From: an uncultured Streptococcus sp.
Lineage (GTDB): Bacteria > Bacillota > Bacilli > Lactobacillales > Streptococcaceae
DNA: 64,000 nucleotides
Reading direction: 5' to 3'
Assembly (NCBI RefSeq): GCF_905372115.1
Contig: NZ_CAJPNR010000002.1
Coordinates: forward strand, 72,872-136,871
Translations under genes and position numbers: made by a program
Notes under the pieces: model-generated
Told to the model about the DNA's origin: nothing
The model's database searches: none
The model's input: the letters and a program-made list of their open reading frames with translations, nothing else
Shown: piece after piece, positions 40,295 to 48,274 of the stretch
Position numbering within the stretch: the stretch's first letter is position 1
How the letters are laid out: the number at the start of each line of letters is the position of its first letter

Positions 40295-41779
40295 ATGAAA
40301 AAAATTGCTTTTGATTCTGAGAAATACTTAAACCTGCAGCGCGACCATATCTTGGAGCGCATTAATCAATTTGAGGGCAAACTTTACATGGAATTCGGCG
40401 GTAAAATGCTGGAAGACTTCCATGCTGCCCGCGTCCTGCCAGGCTATGAGCCAGACAATAAAATCAGACTGCTCAAAGAGCTCAAGGACCAAGTGGAGAT
40501 TGTCATTGCTATCAATGCCAACAACATTGAGCACTCTAAGGCGCGTGGTGATTTGGGTATTTCCTATGACCAGGAAGTGCTACGACTAATCGATACCTTT
40601 AACGAGCTGGATATTTATGTAGGCTCAGTGGTCATCACCCAGTATTCTGGCCAGCCAGCAGCTGACCTCTTCCGTTCTCAGCTAGAAAAAAATGGGATTG
40701 ACTCCTACATCCACTACCCGATCAAGGGCTATCCGACCGACATGGACCATATCATCTCACCTGAAGGTATGGGGAAAAACGACTACATCCAAACTAGCCG
40801 TAATCTAGTCGTAGTGACTGCACCTGGTCCTGGTTCTGGTAAATTGGCTACTTGCTTGTCCAACATGTACCACGACCAAATCAATGGCATCAAGTCAGGC
40901 TACGCCAAGTTTGAAACCTTCCCCGTTTGGAATCTGCCCCTGCACCATCCGGTCAATCTAGCCTATGAGGCAGCGACAGCAGACCTCGACGATGTCAACA
41001 TGATTGACCCTTTCCACCTGCAGACTTATGGCAAGACCACAGTCAACTACAACCGTGATATTGAGATTTTCCCAGTCCTCAAGCGCATGCTAGAACGTAT
41101 CTTAGGTAAGTCTCCTTATGCTTCTCCAACAGACATGGGCGTCAACATGGTCGGCTTTGCTATTGTGGACAATGAGGCTGCCATTGAAGCATCTCAACAG
41201 GAAATCATCCGTCGCTACTACCAGACCATTCTGGACTTCAAGGCAGAGCGCGTTTCTGAATCTGCTGTCAAGAAAATCGAACTCTTGATGAACGATCTGG
41301 GTATCACACCGCTGGACCGTAAGGTAACAGTTGCTGCTCGTACCAAGGCTGAAAGCACTGGTGAGCCAGCTCTGGCCTTGGAATTGCCAAACGGTCAAAT
41401 CGTAACCGGTAAAACCTCTGAACTCTTTGGTCCTACGGCAGCTGTATTGATTAATGCCATAAAGAAATTAGCCAATATTGCCAAAGAGACCAAGCTGATT
41501 GAACCTGAGTATGTCAAGCCAATCCAAGGCCTGAAAATCAATCATCTGGGCAGCCGCAATCCTCGCCTCCACTCAAACGAAATCTTAATGGCTCTGGCAA
41601 TCACAGCCATGGAAAATCAAGATGCAGCAAATGCTATGCAGCAACTCGGTAATCTCAAGGGCAGCGAGGCCCACTCCACTGTCACTCTGACTGATGAAGA
41701 CAAAAACGTCCTGCGCAAACTAGGCATCCATGTGACCATGGACCCCGTTTACCAGTATGATCGACTCTATAGAAAATAA
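40295..41779 (+). CDS. DUF1846 (UPF0371) protein
   Basis: A 494-aa cytoplasmic protein of the DUF1846 family, conserved in streptococci. Characteristic stretches are IAFDSEKYLNLQRDHILERI, VTAPGPGSGKLATCLSNMYHD, which resembles a nucleotide-binding loop, and HHPVNLAYEAATADLDDVNMIDPFH. Structures are known for the family, but the biochemical role is unsettled. ATG chosen after AGAGGTGAA. The promoter has an extended -10 (TGTTATAAT, 40263-40271). Monocistronic with a strong terminator. Confidence 0.88.
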   Translation: MKKIAFDSEKYLNLQRDHILERINQFEGKLYMEFGGKMLEDFHAARVLPGYEPDNKIRLLKELKDQVEIVIAINANNIEHSKARGDLGISYDQEVLRLIDTFNELDIYVGSVVITQYSGQPAADLFRSQLEKNGIDSYIHYPIKGYPTDMDHIISPEGMGKNDYIQTSRNLVVVTAPGPGSGKLATCLSNMYHDQINGIKSGYAKFETFPVWNLPLHHPVNLAYEAATADLDDVNMIDPFHLQTYGKTTVNYNRDIEIFPVLKRMLERILGKSPYASPTDMGVNMVGFAIVDNEAAIEASQQEIIRRYYQTILDFKAERVSESAVKKIELLMNDLGITPLDRKVTVAARTKAESTGEPALALELPNGQIVTGKTSELFGPTAAVLINAIKKLANIAKETKLIEPEYVKPIQGLKINHLGSRNPRLHSNEILMALAITAMENQDAANAMQQLGNLKGSEAHSTVTLTDEDKNVLRKLGIHVTMDPVYQYDRLYRK

Positions 41780-41807
41780 AAACAAGCTCTGTTAAAAGCT
41801 TGTTTAG

Positions 41808-41832
41808 AAAGCTGGCGTCGCCAGCTTTTTTC
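41808..41832 (+). terminator. Terminator of the DUF1846 gene
   Basis: Stem AAAGCTGGCG/CGCCAGCTTT with a one-base loop region, then T6. A second weaker hairpin (AAACAAGC/GCTTGTTT) precedes it. Confidence 0.88.
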
Positions 41833-42267
41833 TTAATAACGCTTAGACAGGAGAAAACGCAAGAGATAGTAAAGTCCCAAAACCAGGATAATGGTCAAGG
41901 TCAGAAACTGATTGAGACTTAAGATGATTGGGAAAACCATAGACAAAACGCTCAAGCTCGCTGCCAGCAGCAAAAGGATATTAAAAAGCTAAGTACGAGT
42001 CTTTTCGTCAATCATGCGATTGCGCTCATCAGTCACCTGAATGTAGAGCTTCTCAAAATTTTCCTCCCGTCTTAGGACCAGATTATACCGAATGGTCAGC
42101 AAAGAAAGCCCCAGCAGGATACCAACCATGACTCCTTCCTGCTGATCATCCAGAGAATGAAAGTGGCTCCAGGCCAGTCCTACCAAGATGATAAAGGTTA
42201 AGATACGCCCCACGATAACTTTCCTTTGAAGTTTTTTTCGAAATTCTTGTTTAGTTAATGTTTCCAT
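41833..42267 (-). pseudogene. Four-TM membrane protein gene interrupted by an in-frame TAG
   Basis: The frame from ATG 42267 encodes 92 residues (two membrane segments, then YIQVTDERNRMIDEKTRT) and stops at TAG 41989-41991. The same frame stays open for 51 more codons and reads as two further membrane segments (LFNILLLLAASLSVLSM, LTLTIILVLGLYYLLRFLL), ending SKRY at 41833. The whole 144-codon protein fits the small membrane proteins encoded next to XRE regulators in firmicutes, which contain DERN.. followed by two C-terminal helices. A single base change therefore appears to have truncated it. Ribosome site AGGAGG. The truncated product may or may not be functional. Confidence 0.7.
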
Positions 42268-42276
42268 GTCGGCCTC

Positions 42277-42441
42277 CTATTTTTCATACGCTTGAAAAAT
42301 TTTCAACATCACCACAATAAGGAATATTCCCACAAAAGGCAGGATTTCCTTAGGGATAAAATCGGCTTGCAAATGGAGATAAGATAAGCCAACCACCACC
42401 AAAATAGCCAATATCCATTTACACAAATAAGTCCATTTCAT
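42277..42441 (-). CDS. 54-aa two-span membrane protein in the XRE operon
   Basis: A short gene starting in an ATGA overlap with the stop of the XRE gene (42438-42441) and ending 9 bp before the next gene. Two hydrophobic segments (about 8-22 and 32-47: LAILVVVGLSYLHL and ILPFVGIFLIVVML) and a charged end QAYEK. The tight packing and overlap support it as real. Function unknown; probably acts with the downstream membrane protein. Confidence 0.65.
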   Translation of the reverse strand: MKWTYLCKWILAILVVVGLSYLHLQADFIPKEILPFVGIFLIVVMLKIFQAYEK

Positions 42442-42641
42442 GATTCATCCTCCTCAAAGAGAAACACTTCTTCAATCCTTAAATTGAAAAAGGATGCAAT
42501 TCTATGAGCCAAAAGCAGCGAGGCATTGTAGCGGCCTTTTTCCAAAGAAATAATCGTTTGTCTCGTGACCTCTAGCTTCTCAGCCAACTCCTCCTGGCTG
42601 AGCTTTTTTCTTCTTCGTAATTCTTGAATTCGATTTTCCAA
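42438..42641 (-). CDS. Small XRE-family HTH regulator
   Basis: A 67-aa protein that is only a helix-turn-helix domain (IQELRRRKKLSQEELAEKLEVTRQTIISLEKGRY), the Cro/YozG-like type typically paired with membrane protein genes. First gene of a three-gene operon. The promoter carries repeated GTAAA/TTTAC half-sites, so autoregulation is likely. Confidence 0.9.
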   Translation of the reverse strand: MENRIQELRRRKKLSQEELAEKLEVTRQTIISLEKGRYNASLLLAHRIASFFNLRIEEVFLFEEDES

Positions 42642-42661
42642 GGCTGCCTCTTTTCCGTAAT

Positions 42662-42717
42662 GTAAAACAAACTTTACCTTCCAAATATAGTATAGCTAGC
42701 TTTACATATTTTGTCAA
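42662..42717 (-). promoter_or_regulatory. XRE operon promoter with GTAAA/TTTAC half-sites
   Basis: On the minus strand, TTGACA (42712-42717), 17 bp, TATACT (42689-42694). The downstream dyad GTAAA-N6-TTTAC (42662-42677) and another GTAAA near 42701 within the spacer are candidate XRE binding sites. Confidence 0.7.
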
Positions 42718-42729
42718 GAAGAAAGCGGC

Positions 42730-42766
42730 AAAAAAAGGACTGAAAATTTAAACATTGCAGTCCTTT
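42730..42766 (-). terminator. Terminator of the ABC/two-component operon
   Basis: Stem AAAGGACTG/CAGTCCTTT (42734-42742 with 42758-42766) followed on the minus strand by T7, about 25 bp past the kinase stop. Confidence 0.88.
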
Positions 42767-42790
42767 CATCATCTTTATTGATTTCCTTTG

Positions 42791-43828
42791 TTATTTGATT
42801 TCCAAAGCTACAGTCAATTCTACACAAGCTCCTCCTTGGTCTGGATTGAGTAGGATCAGACGACCACCATGCAAGAGAGCTACCTGCTTAGAAAAGGCTA
42901 AGCCGATACCATGATGGGGATTAGCTGAATTGCGGCTTTGGTCACTCTGATAAAAGAGCTGTTCCGCTCCCAGCAGCATCTCCTCTGAAAATGCAGGGCC
43001 ATTGTTCCAGATAGCAAAAACTAACTGGTCCTGCTGCACTGATACCGTTAGCTTGACTTCCTTTTGATTCTGGTCTGCATGTTCAAGCGCATTCAGTAAA
43101 ATATTGAGCAAAGCTCGCTTGAGATAGTCCAAATGAATTGACAAAATCAGACTAAGATCACAATCTTCTTGGAGATAGAAACGATAGCTTTCCTGTTTGC
43201 TGAACAGTGCCCAATCGTCCTGTAGATAAGCCAAAAAATCCTCCAAGGAAAGCTGACTGAACTGATTAGAATCAATCTGAAAGGTCTTAGCGTAATCAAT
43301 CAAAGAGCCACAATACTCTTCCATCTTGTGACTAGCCTGCAAAATCTCAGTAGCATAGTCTGCCTGTGGCTGGCCCAACTGCGCCAACTCCAAAAGCTCA
43401 GCATTCCCCTTAATCACAGTTAGGGGCGTCTTCAAATCGTGCGATGTCGCTGATAGCTGTAAAATCAACTCCTGATTATGCTGCTGCTCTCTTTCTAGAA
43501 GACGAGCATTTTCTTGATGGCTGCTCCGTAAATCGCTATAAACTTCGAGCATTTCCTCGATCCGAAAAAGCTGGCTTTGATTTTCTTCTAAAAGCTTCTC
43601 GCTCTTTAGCATTTTTATTTCCCTGTCGATTTTTCGGAGCAATTTCAAAATATGATAAAAAGTAATCAGCAGCAAGCTCCCTGCCCAAAAGAACAAGGTG
43701 AAAAGAACGTGATTACTTCCTTGCGTAAATTCATAGCCTATAAGCACAAAAATCAAAACATGAAAAAAGACGATTTTTAAACTGGTTGTCCAGACTAGGC
43801 TTTTGAAATTTCGGGTTCTAATTGCCAT
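42791..43828 (-). CDS. Sensor histidine kinase
   Basis: A 345-aa kinase with two N-terminal membrane segments (about 13-32 and 38-60) separated by only a few residues, i.e. an intramembrane-sensing type without an extracellular sensor domain. A coiled region leads to the H box SATSHDLKTPLTVIKGN, the N box LLNALEHAD and G boxes IWNNGPAFSE and GIGLAF. It phosphorylates the adjacent response regulator, overlapping it by 34 bp. The short sensor and the linked ABC exporter suggest sensing of cell-envelope stress or an antimicrobial peptide through the transporter. Confidence 0.9.
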   Translation of the reverse strand: MAIRTRNFKSLVWTTSLKIVFFHVLIFVLIGYEFTQGSNHVLFTLFFWAGSLLLITFYHILKLLRKIDREIKMLKSEKLLEENQSQLFRIEEMLEVYSDLRSSHQENARLLEREQQHNQELILQLSATSHDLKTPLTVIKGNAELLELAQLGQPQADYATEILQASHKMEEYCGSLIDYAKTFQIDSNQFSQLSLEDFLAYLQDDWALFSKQESYRFYLQEDCDLSLILSIHLDYLKRALLNILLNALEHADQNQKEVKLTVSVQQDQLVFAIWNNGPAFSEEMLLGAEQLFYQSDQSRNSANPHHGIGLAFSKQVALLHGGRLILLNPDQGGACVELTVALEIK

Positions 43829-44493
43829 CTATAGCCTACTCCTCTCACTGTTGCGATTGCTTGCAGCCCTTCTTGTTTGCATTTTTGGCGAATCTGATAT
43901 ACGTATTCTGAGATGGAGCGAAGCTGTGTTTCTGAGCTTTCTGGGTAAAGCAAGGTATGCAGGCGTTCAGCTGAAAAGGTCTGCTTGGGATTGCTAGCTA
44001 GTAAATGCAGCAACTTAAACTCTCGCTCTGAAAATTTCAAGACTTTACCAAAACAGGCAACTTCATAGCGCTCTGGATAAAATTGGCAAGAAGCTATTTC
44101 AGAATATCGCTCCTCCCGTCTCTCCTCCCGCCGAAGATGAGCTCTGACACGCGCCAGCAATTCTTTGGTCCCAAAAGGTTTGACAATATAGTCATCTGCT
44201 CCGCGAAAGAGGCCTTCCACCTTTTCCGACTCCAACTCCTTAGCCGTCAAAAAGATGATGGGACACGAAAGATGAGGACGAATATAGGAACACAGCTCAA
44301 AACCATTAACAGGCTCCATCATCACATCCAGCAGAATCAAATCATATCCGACAAAAAGCGTCAGCTCTAGCTCTTCTATCCGATCAAGCGTCGTCACATC
44401 ATAAGCATCAAGCTCTAGGACATTTTTCACCAGCTTCAAAATGCTCCGGTCGTCATCAACCACCAAAATACGATACTGTCTCATGAATTCCAT
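43795..44493 (-). CDS. OmpR-family response regulator
   Basis: A 232-aa regulator. The receiver domain has the acidic pair in LVVDDD, the phospho-acceptor Asp in YDLILLDVMM, Thr in IIFLTA and Lys in YIVKPFG. The winged-helix effector domain follows (FSEREFKLLHLLASNPKQTFSAERL, TVRGVGYRW). It overlaps the kinase gene and follows the ABC permease by 12 bp. The likely target is the direct repeat in the promoter of its own operon. Confidence 0.93.
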   Translation of the reverse strand: MEFMRQYRILVVDDDRSILKLVKNVLELDAYDVTTLDRIEELELTLFVGYDLILLDVMMEPVNGFELCSYIRPHLSCPIIFLTAKELESEKVEGLFRGADDYIVKPFGTKELLARVRAHLRREERREERYSEIASCQFYPERYEVACFGKVLKFSEREFKLLHLLASNPKQTFSAERLHTLLYPESSETQLRSISEYVYQIRQKCKQEGLQAIATVRGVGYRWQLEPEISKA

Positions 44494-44505
44494 TATAGCA
44501 TACCT

Positions 44506-45228
44506 CTAGCGAACATCTCGTTTCAAGGTTAAGAATATAGCAGAGCTCCAAACCAAAGCTAGCCATAACAGCTGTATTCCCAGCCCTGATAGATCTATTG
44601 AATGCTGAAGCCCTTCATACTCAAAAAGATTTAGGGTAGCTAGATCGGGCAGGTATTTTGCTTCTTTGATGAAAGTCGCCAATAAACGGCTGAGACCAAT
44701 CAAGAGAGGAAAGAGCACCGACACCGGCACAACCCAAGATTGAAATAGCAAAGCGAGGCCGGCAGTTAAAAAAGCCAGAAAAAGATTGCTGAGAAGACCA
44801 AAAGAGCTGTAATAGAGGAATTTCCCCAGTAAGGACCAGCTAAAGTCTAGGTCAAATCGAGCCAGCATAACAAGGAAACAGCTGCCTATCATGATACTGT
44901 AGAGAACCAAGAGCAGCAAGAACAAAAAAAGGATTTTCCCAGCCAACCAAGCCCTTCTATTTGATACAGTTAGAAAATTCGTTCGCATCCCAGACTTGAC
45001 AAACTCCTGGGCAAAATAGAGGGAAGTAAAGATGACGATGACAGGCTGCGCCAGATAGAGGGCATGCAAAGCCTCGCTCAGAGCCTTCGTCTGGCCAACT
45101 GCTGTCTGACTGTAGTCAAGATTCATTAGAAAAAATGGAACAGCTACCAGAGCCACCAAGGCTGCACCAAAAGCGAGATAGTAAGAACGGAACTTAATCC
45201 ATTCACTTTTAAGCAGAGCTATTATCAT
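44506..45228 (-). CDS. ABC-2-type permease (LanG-like)
   Basis: A 240-aa permease with six hydrophobic segments, starting LLKSEWIKFRSYY, the typical opening of lantibiotic-immunity and bacitracin-type ABC-2 permeases. It forms a heteromeric exporter with the next permease and ATPase. Its start overlaps the stop of the other permease by 1 bp. Probably expels or detaches a membrane-active peptide; the substrate is unknown. Confidence 0.82.
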   Translation of the reverse strand: MIIALLKSEWIKFRSYYLAFGAALVALVAVPFFLMNLDYSQTAVGQTKALSEALHALYLAQPVIVIFTSLYFAQEFVKSGMRTNFLTVSNRRAWLAGKILFLFLLLLVLYSIMIGSCFLVMLARFDLDFSWSLLGKFLYYSSFGLLSNLFLAFLTAGLALLFQSWVVPVSVLFPLLIGLSRLLATFIKEAKYLPDLATLNLFEYEGLQHSIDLSGLGIQLLWLALVWSSAIFLTLKRDVR

Positions 45229-46016
45229 CAGTATCGCCCTCCTAAATCAGTCTTCAAAAAGCGCAGAGAGGTCATGCCGCCGATGACTAGTAACCATGCA
45301 CCAAGTATCAACAGTCCTTGTGAGGGATTGTTGGCATATTGGGAAGTCGGCGTTGCAGCAAACAACTCTCCTGCTGGCTGTGGCAGATAAGCTCCCCAAC
45401 TCGTGTGAGCTGCCAGGTAGTTCCCCAGATTATAGATCTGTGGTACGAGAAAAAGCAGAGGAACTAGCATGGTCCGAGCCAATAAACCTAACAAAAACGA
45501 AAGGATTCCCAATAAGGTCAGAGATAAGGTTTTCCACAAAATCAGACTCCAAGCTGCCTGATTGAGCAGAATCGGATCAAGCCCTTCCTTTCCTAAAGCG
45601 AGATGCATGGCCATATAACTAAAGTAGATTGATAAAAAGCTAGTGGCAAGAGAAAAGCAAGCAAATGTCATGAGTTTCCCCACAAGCAACTTCAGGCGGT
45701 TATTACAGGTCAAGAGACTGGTTCTCAAGCTATGAGACTGAAATTCCATAGCTCCCAAAATTCCAGCTAAGATGACCAAAACCATGCCTGCCATAGAGGC
45801 ACCATTGAGGCCTAGATATTCCAGCGGGTCAATGGCTTCTGCCAGACCGGGAACCATTTCAGGTGTGGCATCCAAGCCGACAGATAAATACTGTCGACCC
45901 TCCAGCCAAGATACGGCAGGCACCAATAGCAGCATGAAGGCCATACTCACTTTGAAAGCCTTGGTTGAGCAAATTTTCAACCATTCTGAATGCAATAAGG
46001 ACATCGTTTCTTTCAT
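45228..46016 (-). CDS. ABC-2-type permease (LanE-like)
   Basis: A 262-aa permease with six hydrophobic segments and the family opening SLLHSEWLKICSTKAFKVS. It begins 1 bp after the ATPase stop with ribosome site GAGGTATAAG, and is followed without gap by the second permease. The pairing of two such permeases with one short ATPase matches LanFEG immunity transporters, but no lantibiotic precursor or modification gene is present. Confidence 0.82.
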   Translation of the reverse strand: MKETMSLLHSEWLKICSTKAFKVSMAFMLLLVPAVSWLEGRQYLSVGLDATPEMVPGLAEAIDPLEYLGLNGASMAGMVLVILAGILGAMEFQSHSLRTSLLTCNNRLKLLVGKLMTFACFSLATSFLSIYFSYMAMHLALGKEGLDPILLNQAAWSLILWKTLSLTLLGILSFLLGLLARTMLVPLLFLVPQIYNLGNYLAAHTSWGAYLPQPAGELFAATPTSQYANNPSQGLLILGAWLLVIGGMTSLRFLKTDLGGRY

Positions 46017-46017
46017 C

Positions 46018-46725
46018 TTATACCTCCTCTGTCAAATCAAAGAAGAGTTCTTCTAGACTGTCTGAATCTTGCAGCACCTCTTCCAATCGTCCCTGCTCAA
46101 TAATTCGTCCATGATGAATCAAGACTACATCATCTGTCACCATTTGCACCTCTGATAGGATATGAGAAGATAGAAGTACCGTTTTCCCTAAATCAGCCTG
46201 CTGACGGATGAACTTTCTAAACCACTTAATCCCACTTGGATCCAGTCCATTGGTCGGCTCATCTAATATAAGAAACTGAGGATCACCCAGCAAAGCTGCT
46301 GCCAAACCCAGCCGCTGACTTTCCCCTAGAGACAGGCTTGACAAGAGGTCCTTCCTCTTATGAGCGATTCCAGTCATCTCCAAAACCTCATCGATCCGAG
46401 ACTTGGAAATAGCATTACTCGCCGCAATAATCCTCAAGTGGTCATAGACCTTTCGATTTGGCAGACCGCCAATGCCGTCAAAGGCTGCACCTACCGTTCT
46501 GAGCGGATAGGTCATTGACTGATAGGTTTGCCCATCAAAAGTCGCAGTCCCAGACGTCGCCCGATCTAATCCCAAGAGAATCCTCAAGGTCGAACTTTTA
46601 CCAGCACCATTCGGGCCTAGAAAAGCTGTAATCCGCCCGCTTCTAGCTGTAAAAGAAATATCTTCTAAAATCTGCTTGCTACCATGCTTTTTGCAGACTC
46701 CTTCTATTTTCACTATATGTTCCAT
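46018..46725 (-). CDS. ABC transporter ATP-binding protein (LanF-like)
   Basis: A 235-aa ATPase with Walker A GPNGAGKSS, the signature LSLGESQRLGLAAAL, Walker B FLILDEPTNGLDPSG and the switch His in LLSSHIL. The E-loop region reads GIGGLPNRKVYDHL, near the Q/E-loop position that in LanF proteins is often Glu. First gene of the five-gene ABC-ABC-ABC-RR-HK operon behind a promoter with direct repeats. Confidence 0.9.
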   Translation of the reverse strand: MEHIVKIEGVCKKHGSKQILEDISFTARSGRITAFLGPNGAGKSSTLRILLGLDRATSGTATFDGQTYQSMTYPLRTVGAAFDGIGGLPNRKVYDHLRIIAASNAISKSRIDEVLEMTGIAHKRKDLLSSLSLGESQRLGLAAALLGDPQFLILDEPTNGLDPSGIKWFRKFIRQQADLGKTVLLSSHILSEVQMVTDDVVLIHHGRIIEQGRLEEVLQDSDSLEELFFDLTEEV

Positions 46726-46750
46726 ACTGAACTCCTTTTGATTTTTCTTT

Positions 46751-46783
46751 AGTATACAGGGGCAAGTTCAGAAAAAGTTCAGA
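46751..46783 (-). promoter_or_regulatory. ABC/TCS operon promoter with 11-bp direct repeat
   Basis: TCTGAACTT occurs twice on the minus strand (46775-46783 and 46764-46772), exactly 11 bp apart, just upstream of -10 TATACT (46751-46756). The repeats lie where the -35 would be, the usual design for an OmpR-family activator dimer. Confidence 0.72.
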
Positions 46784-46787
46784 CAAT

Positions 46788-46810
46788 AAAAAAACTTGCC
46801 TTGCGACAAG
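46788..46810 (-). terminator. Terminator of the folate operon
   Basis: A short stem CTTGCC/GACAAG (46795-46800 with 46805-46810, one wobble) with a T7 run on the minus strand, 10 bp past the last folate gene. Confidence 0.68.
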
Positions 46811-46819
46811 CTTCTTTTC

Positions 46820-47632
46820 TTATTTTTCGATCGCATCCCAGAGTTGGCGGATGCTTTTTTTCTGCACCGGATCGACAAAGTGTGGGGCGATTTCCACCAA
46901 AGATTGCAAGACAAAAGCCCGCTCAGCCACATAAGGATGAGGAACAATCAAGTCCGGACTGTATATCTCCTCCTGTCCTATGTAAAGGATATCCAGATCA
47001 ATCACGCGCGGTCCCCATTTGATCTCTCGCACGCGCCCTAGATCCGCTTCGATAGCTAGCAGGGTCTGCATTAACTCCTCAGGATTGAGCCAAGTCTCAA
47101 CTTCAACAACTTGATTGAGAAACGGATCCTGCTCAATGCCACCCCAAGGCTCTGTCTCAATACGACTTGATGCCTGCAAAACTCTTATATTTTGCTCTGC
47201 TATTTTTTCCAAAGCCGCATCCAGATTGGCAGCTGGGCTGCCTTGATTGCTTCCCAGAGCGATAAAGGCTTTCCGCTTTTGACGCACTAGCTTGACTGAG
47301 CAGGTCTCTAAAGGCAGCGGAACTGGCGCCCAAGGCTTCTTGACCTCCAAGCTGACCTTCTGTACCAAAGGATGAGTCAGAAAAATCCGATCAATCAGCT
47401 TGTAAGCCAGCGTCTCAATCAAGTCTTCCTTGCTCTCCTGACACCAGTGGGTCAAATCCTGAGCCAACTCTCCATAGTGGATAGAAGCTGTCAGGTCGCC
47501 TGTTTTGGCAGCCCGAGTCATATCATAGTCCAAAATCAGATCCAGCACAAAACGCTGGCCCAATTCCTTCTCCGCTCCAAACAGACCGTGATAGGCATAC
47601 ACTTCCAAATCCTTAATGCGCAGCTGATCCAT
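46820..47632 (-). CDS. sulD: Bifunctional dihydroneopterin aldolase / HPPK (FolB-FolK fusion)
   Basis: A 270-aa fusion. Residues 1-118 are FolB (IKDLEVYAYHGLFGAEKELGQRF, with the active-site Glu and later Lys in VSLEVKKP). Residues from about 121 are HPPK/FolK (AFIALGSNQGSPAANLDAAL, SRIETEPWGG, QDPFLNQVVEV, WGPRVIDLDIL). It makes 6-hydroxymethyl-dihydropterin and its pyrophosphate in folate synthesis. The fusion is the pneumococcal SulD arrangement. Last gene of the folP-folC-folE-sulD operon; the 87-bp gap from folE shows no promoter that I can support. Confidence 0.95.
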   Translation of the reverse strand: MDQLRIKDLEVYAYHGLFGAEKELGQRFVLDLILDYDMTRAAKTGDLTASIHYGELAQDLTHWCQESKEDLIETLAYKLIDRIFLTHPLVQKVSLEVKKPWAPVPLPLETCSVKLVRQKRKAFIALGSNQGSPAANLDAALEKIAEQNIRVLQASSRIETEPWGGIEQDPFLNQVVEVETWLNPEELMQTLLAIEADLGRVREIKWGPRVIDLDILYIGQEEIYSPDLIVPHPYVAERAFVLQSLVEIAPHFVDPVQKKSIRQLWDAIEK

Positions 47633-47719
47633 TTTCTTATCCTTTCTGATTCAAGTTTCTGCATTTCATTCTTGATAAAACTATCTAGCCTTTCCCGACA
47701 CGCTCCACCATTAATAAAA

Positions 47720-48274
47720 TCAATGTCCCATCAGTTTGTAAGCTTCATTTTTTAGGTCCTTATCCGTCGCTAAAACGCCACGAGCCGCTGTAGTAACCGT
47801 TGCAGTGCCAGGTTTTCTGACTCCTCGCATATTCATACACATATGCTCAGCTTCCACCCAGACCAAAGCCCCTTGAGCACCCAGATAGTCCATCAAGGCT
47901 TCAGCAATCTCTACGGTCAATCGCTCTTGAATCTGCGGTTTCTTGGCATAAACCTCTACTGTTCGAGCCAGCTTGGACAGGCCTGCTACCCGACCATTAG
48001 GCACATAGGCGATGTGAACCTTCCCGTAAAATGGCAGGAAGTGGTGCTCACACATGGAATGAAAGAAAATATCCTTCTCCACTACCATATTATTATCAAT
48101 GATTTCAAAAGACTTGGCCAGATGCTCCTCAGCCGTCTCACCCAGCCCAGCAAAGATTTCCTGGTACATTTTAGCAATGCGCTGTGGCGTCTCCTGCAAA
48201 CCTTCGCGGCTTCCGTCTTCTCCAACCGCCTCAATAATCTGGGCAACAGCTACTTCAATTTTCTTCGTGTCCAT
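47720..48274 (-). CDS. folE: GTP cyclohydrolase I
   Basis: A 184-aa enzyme, first step of pterin synthesis (GTP to dihydroneopterin triphosphate). Zinc and active-site motifs: SMCEHHFLPFYGKVHIAY, LSKLARTVEVYAKKPQIQERL and AEHMCMNMRGVRKPG. ATG 48272-48274 follows AGGAGCATAT. It overlaps the end of folC by 20 bp; a longer frame further into folC exists but has no better ribosome site. SulC in pneumococcal terms. Confidence 0.95.
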   Translation of the reverse strand: MDTKKIEVAVAQIIEAVGEDGSREGLQETPQRIAKMYQEIFAGLGETAEEHLAKSFEIIDNNMVVEKDIFFHSMCEHHFLPFYGKVHIAYVPNGRVAGLSKLARTVEVYAKKPQIQERLTVEIAEALMDYLGAQGALVWVEAEHMCMNMRGVRKPGTATVTTAARGVLATDKDLKNEAYKLMGH

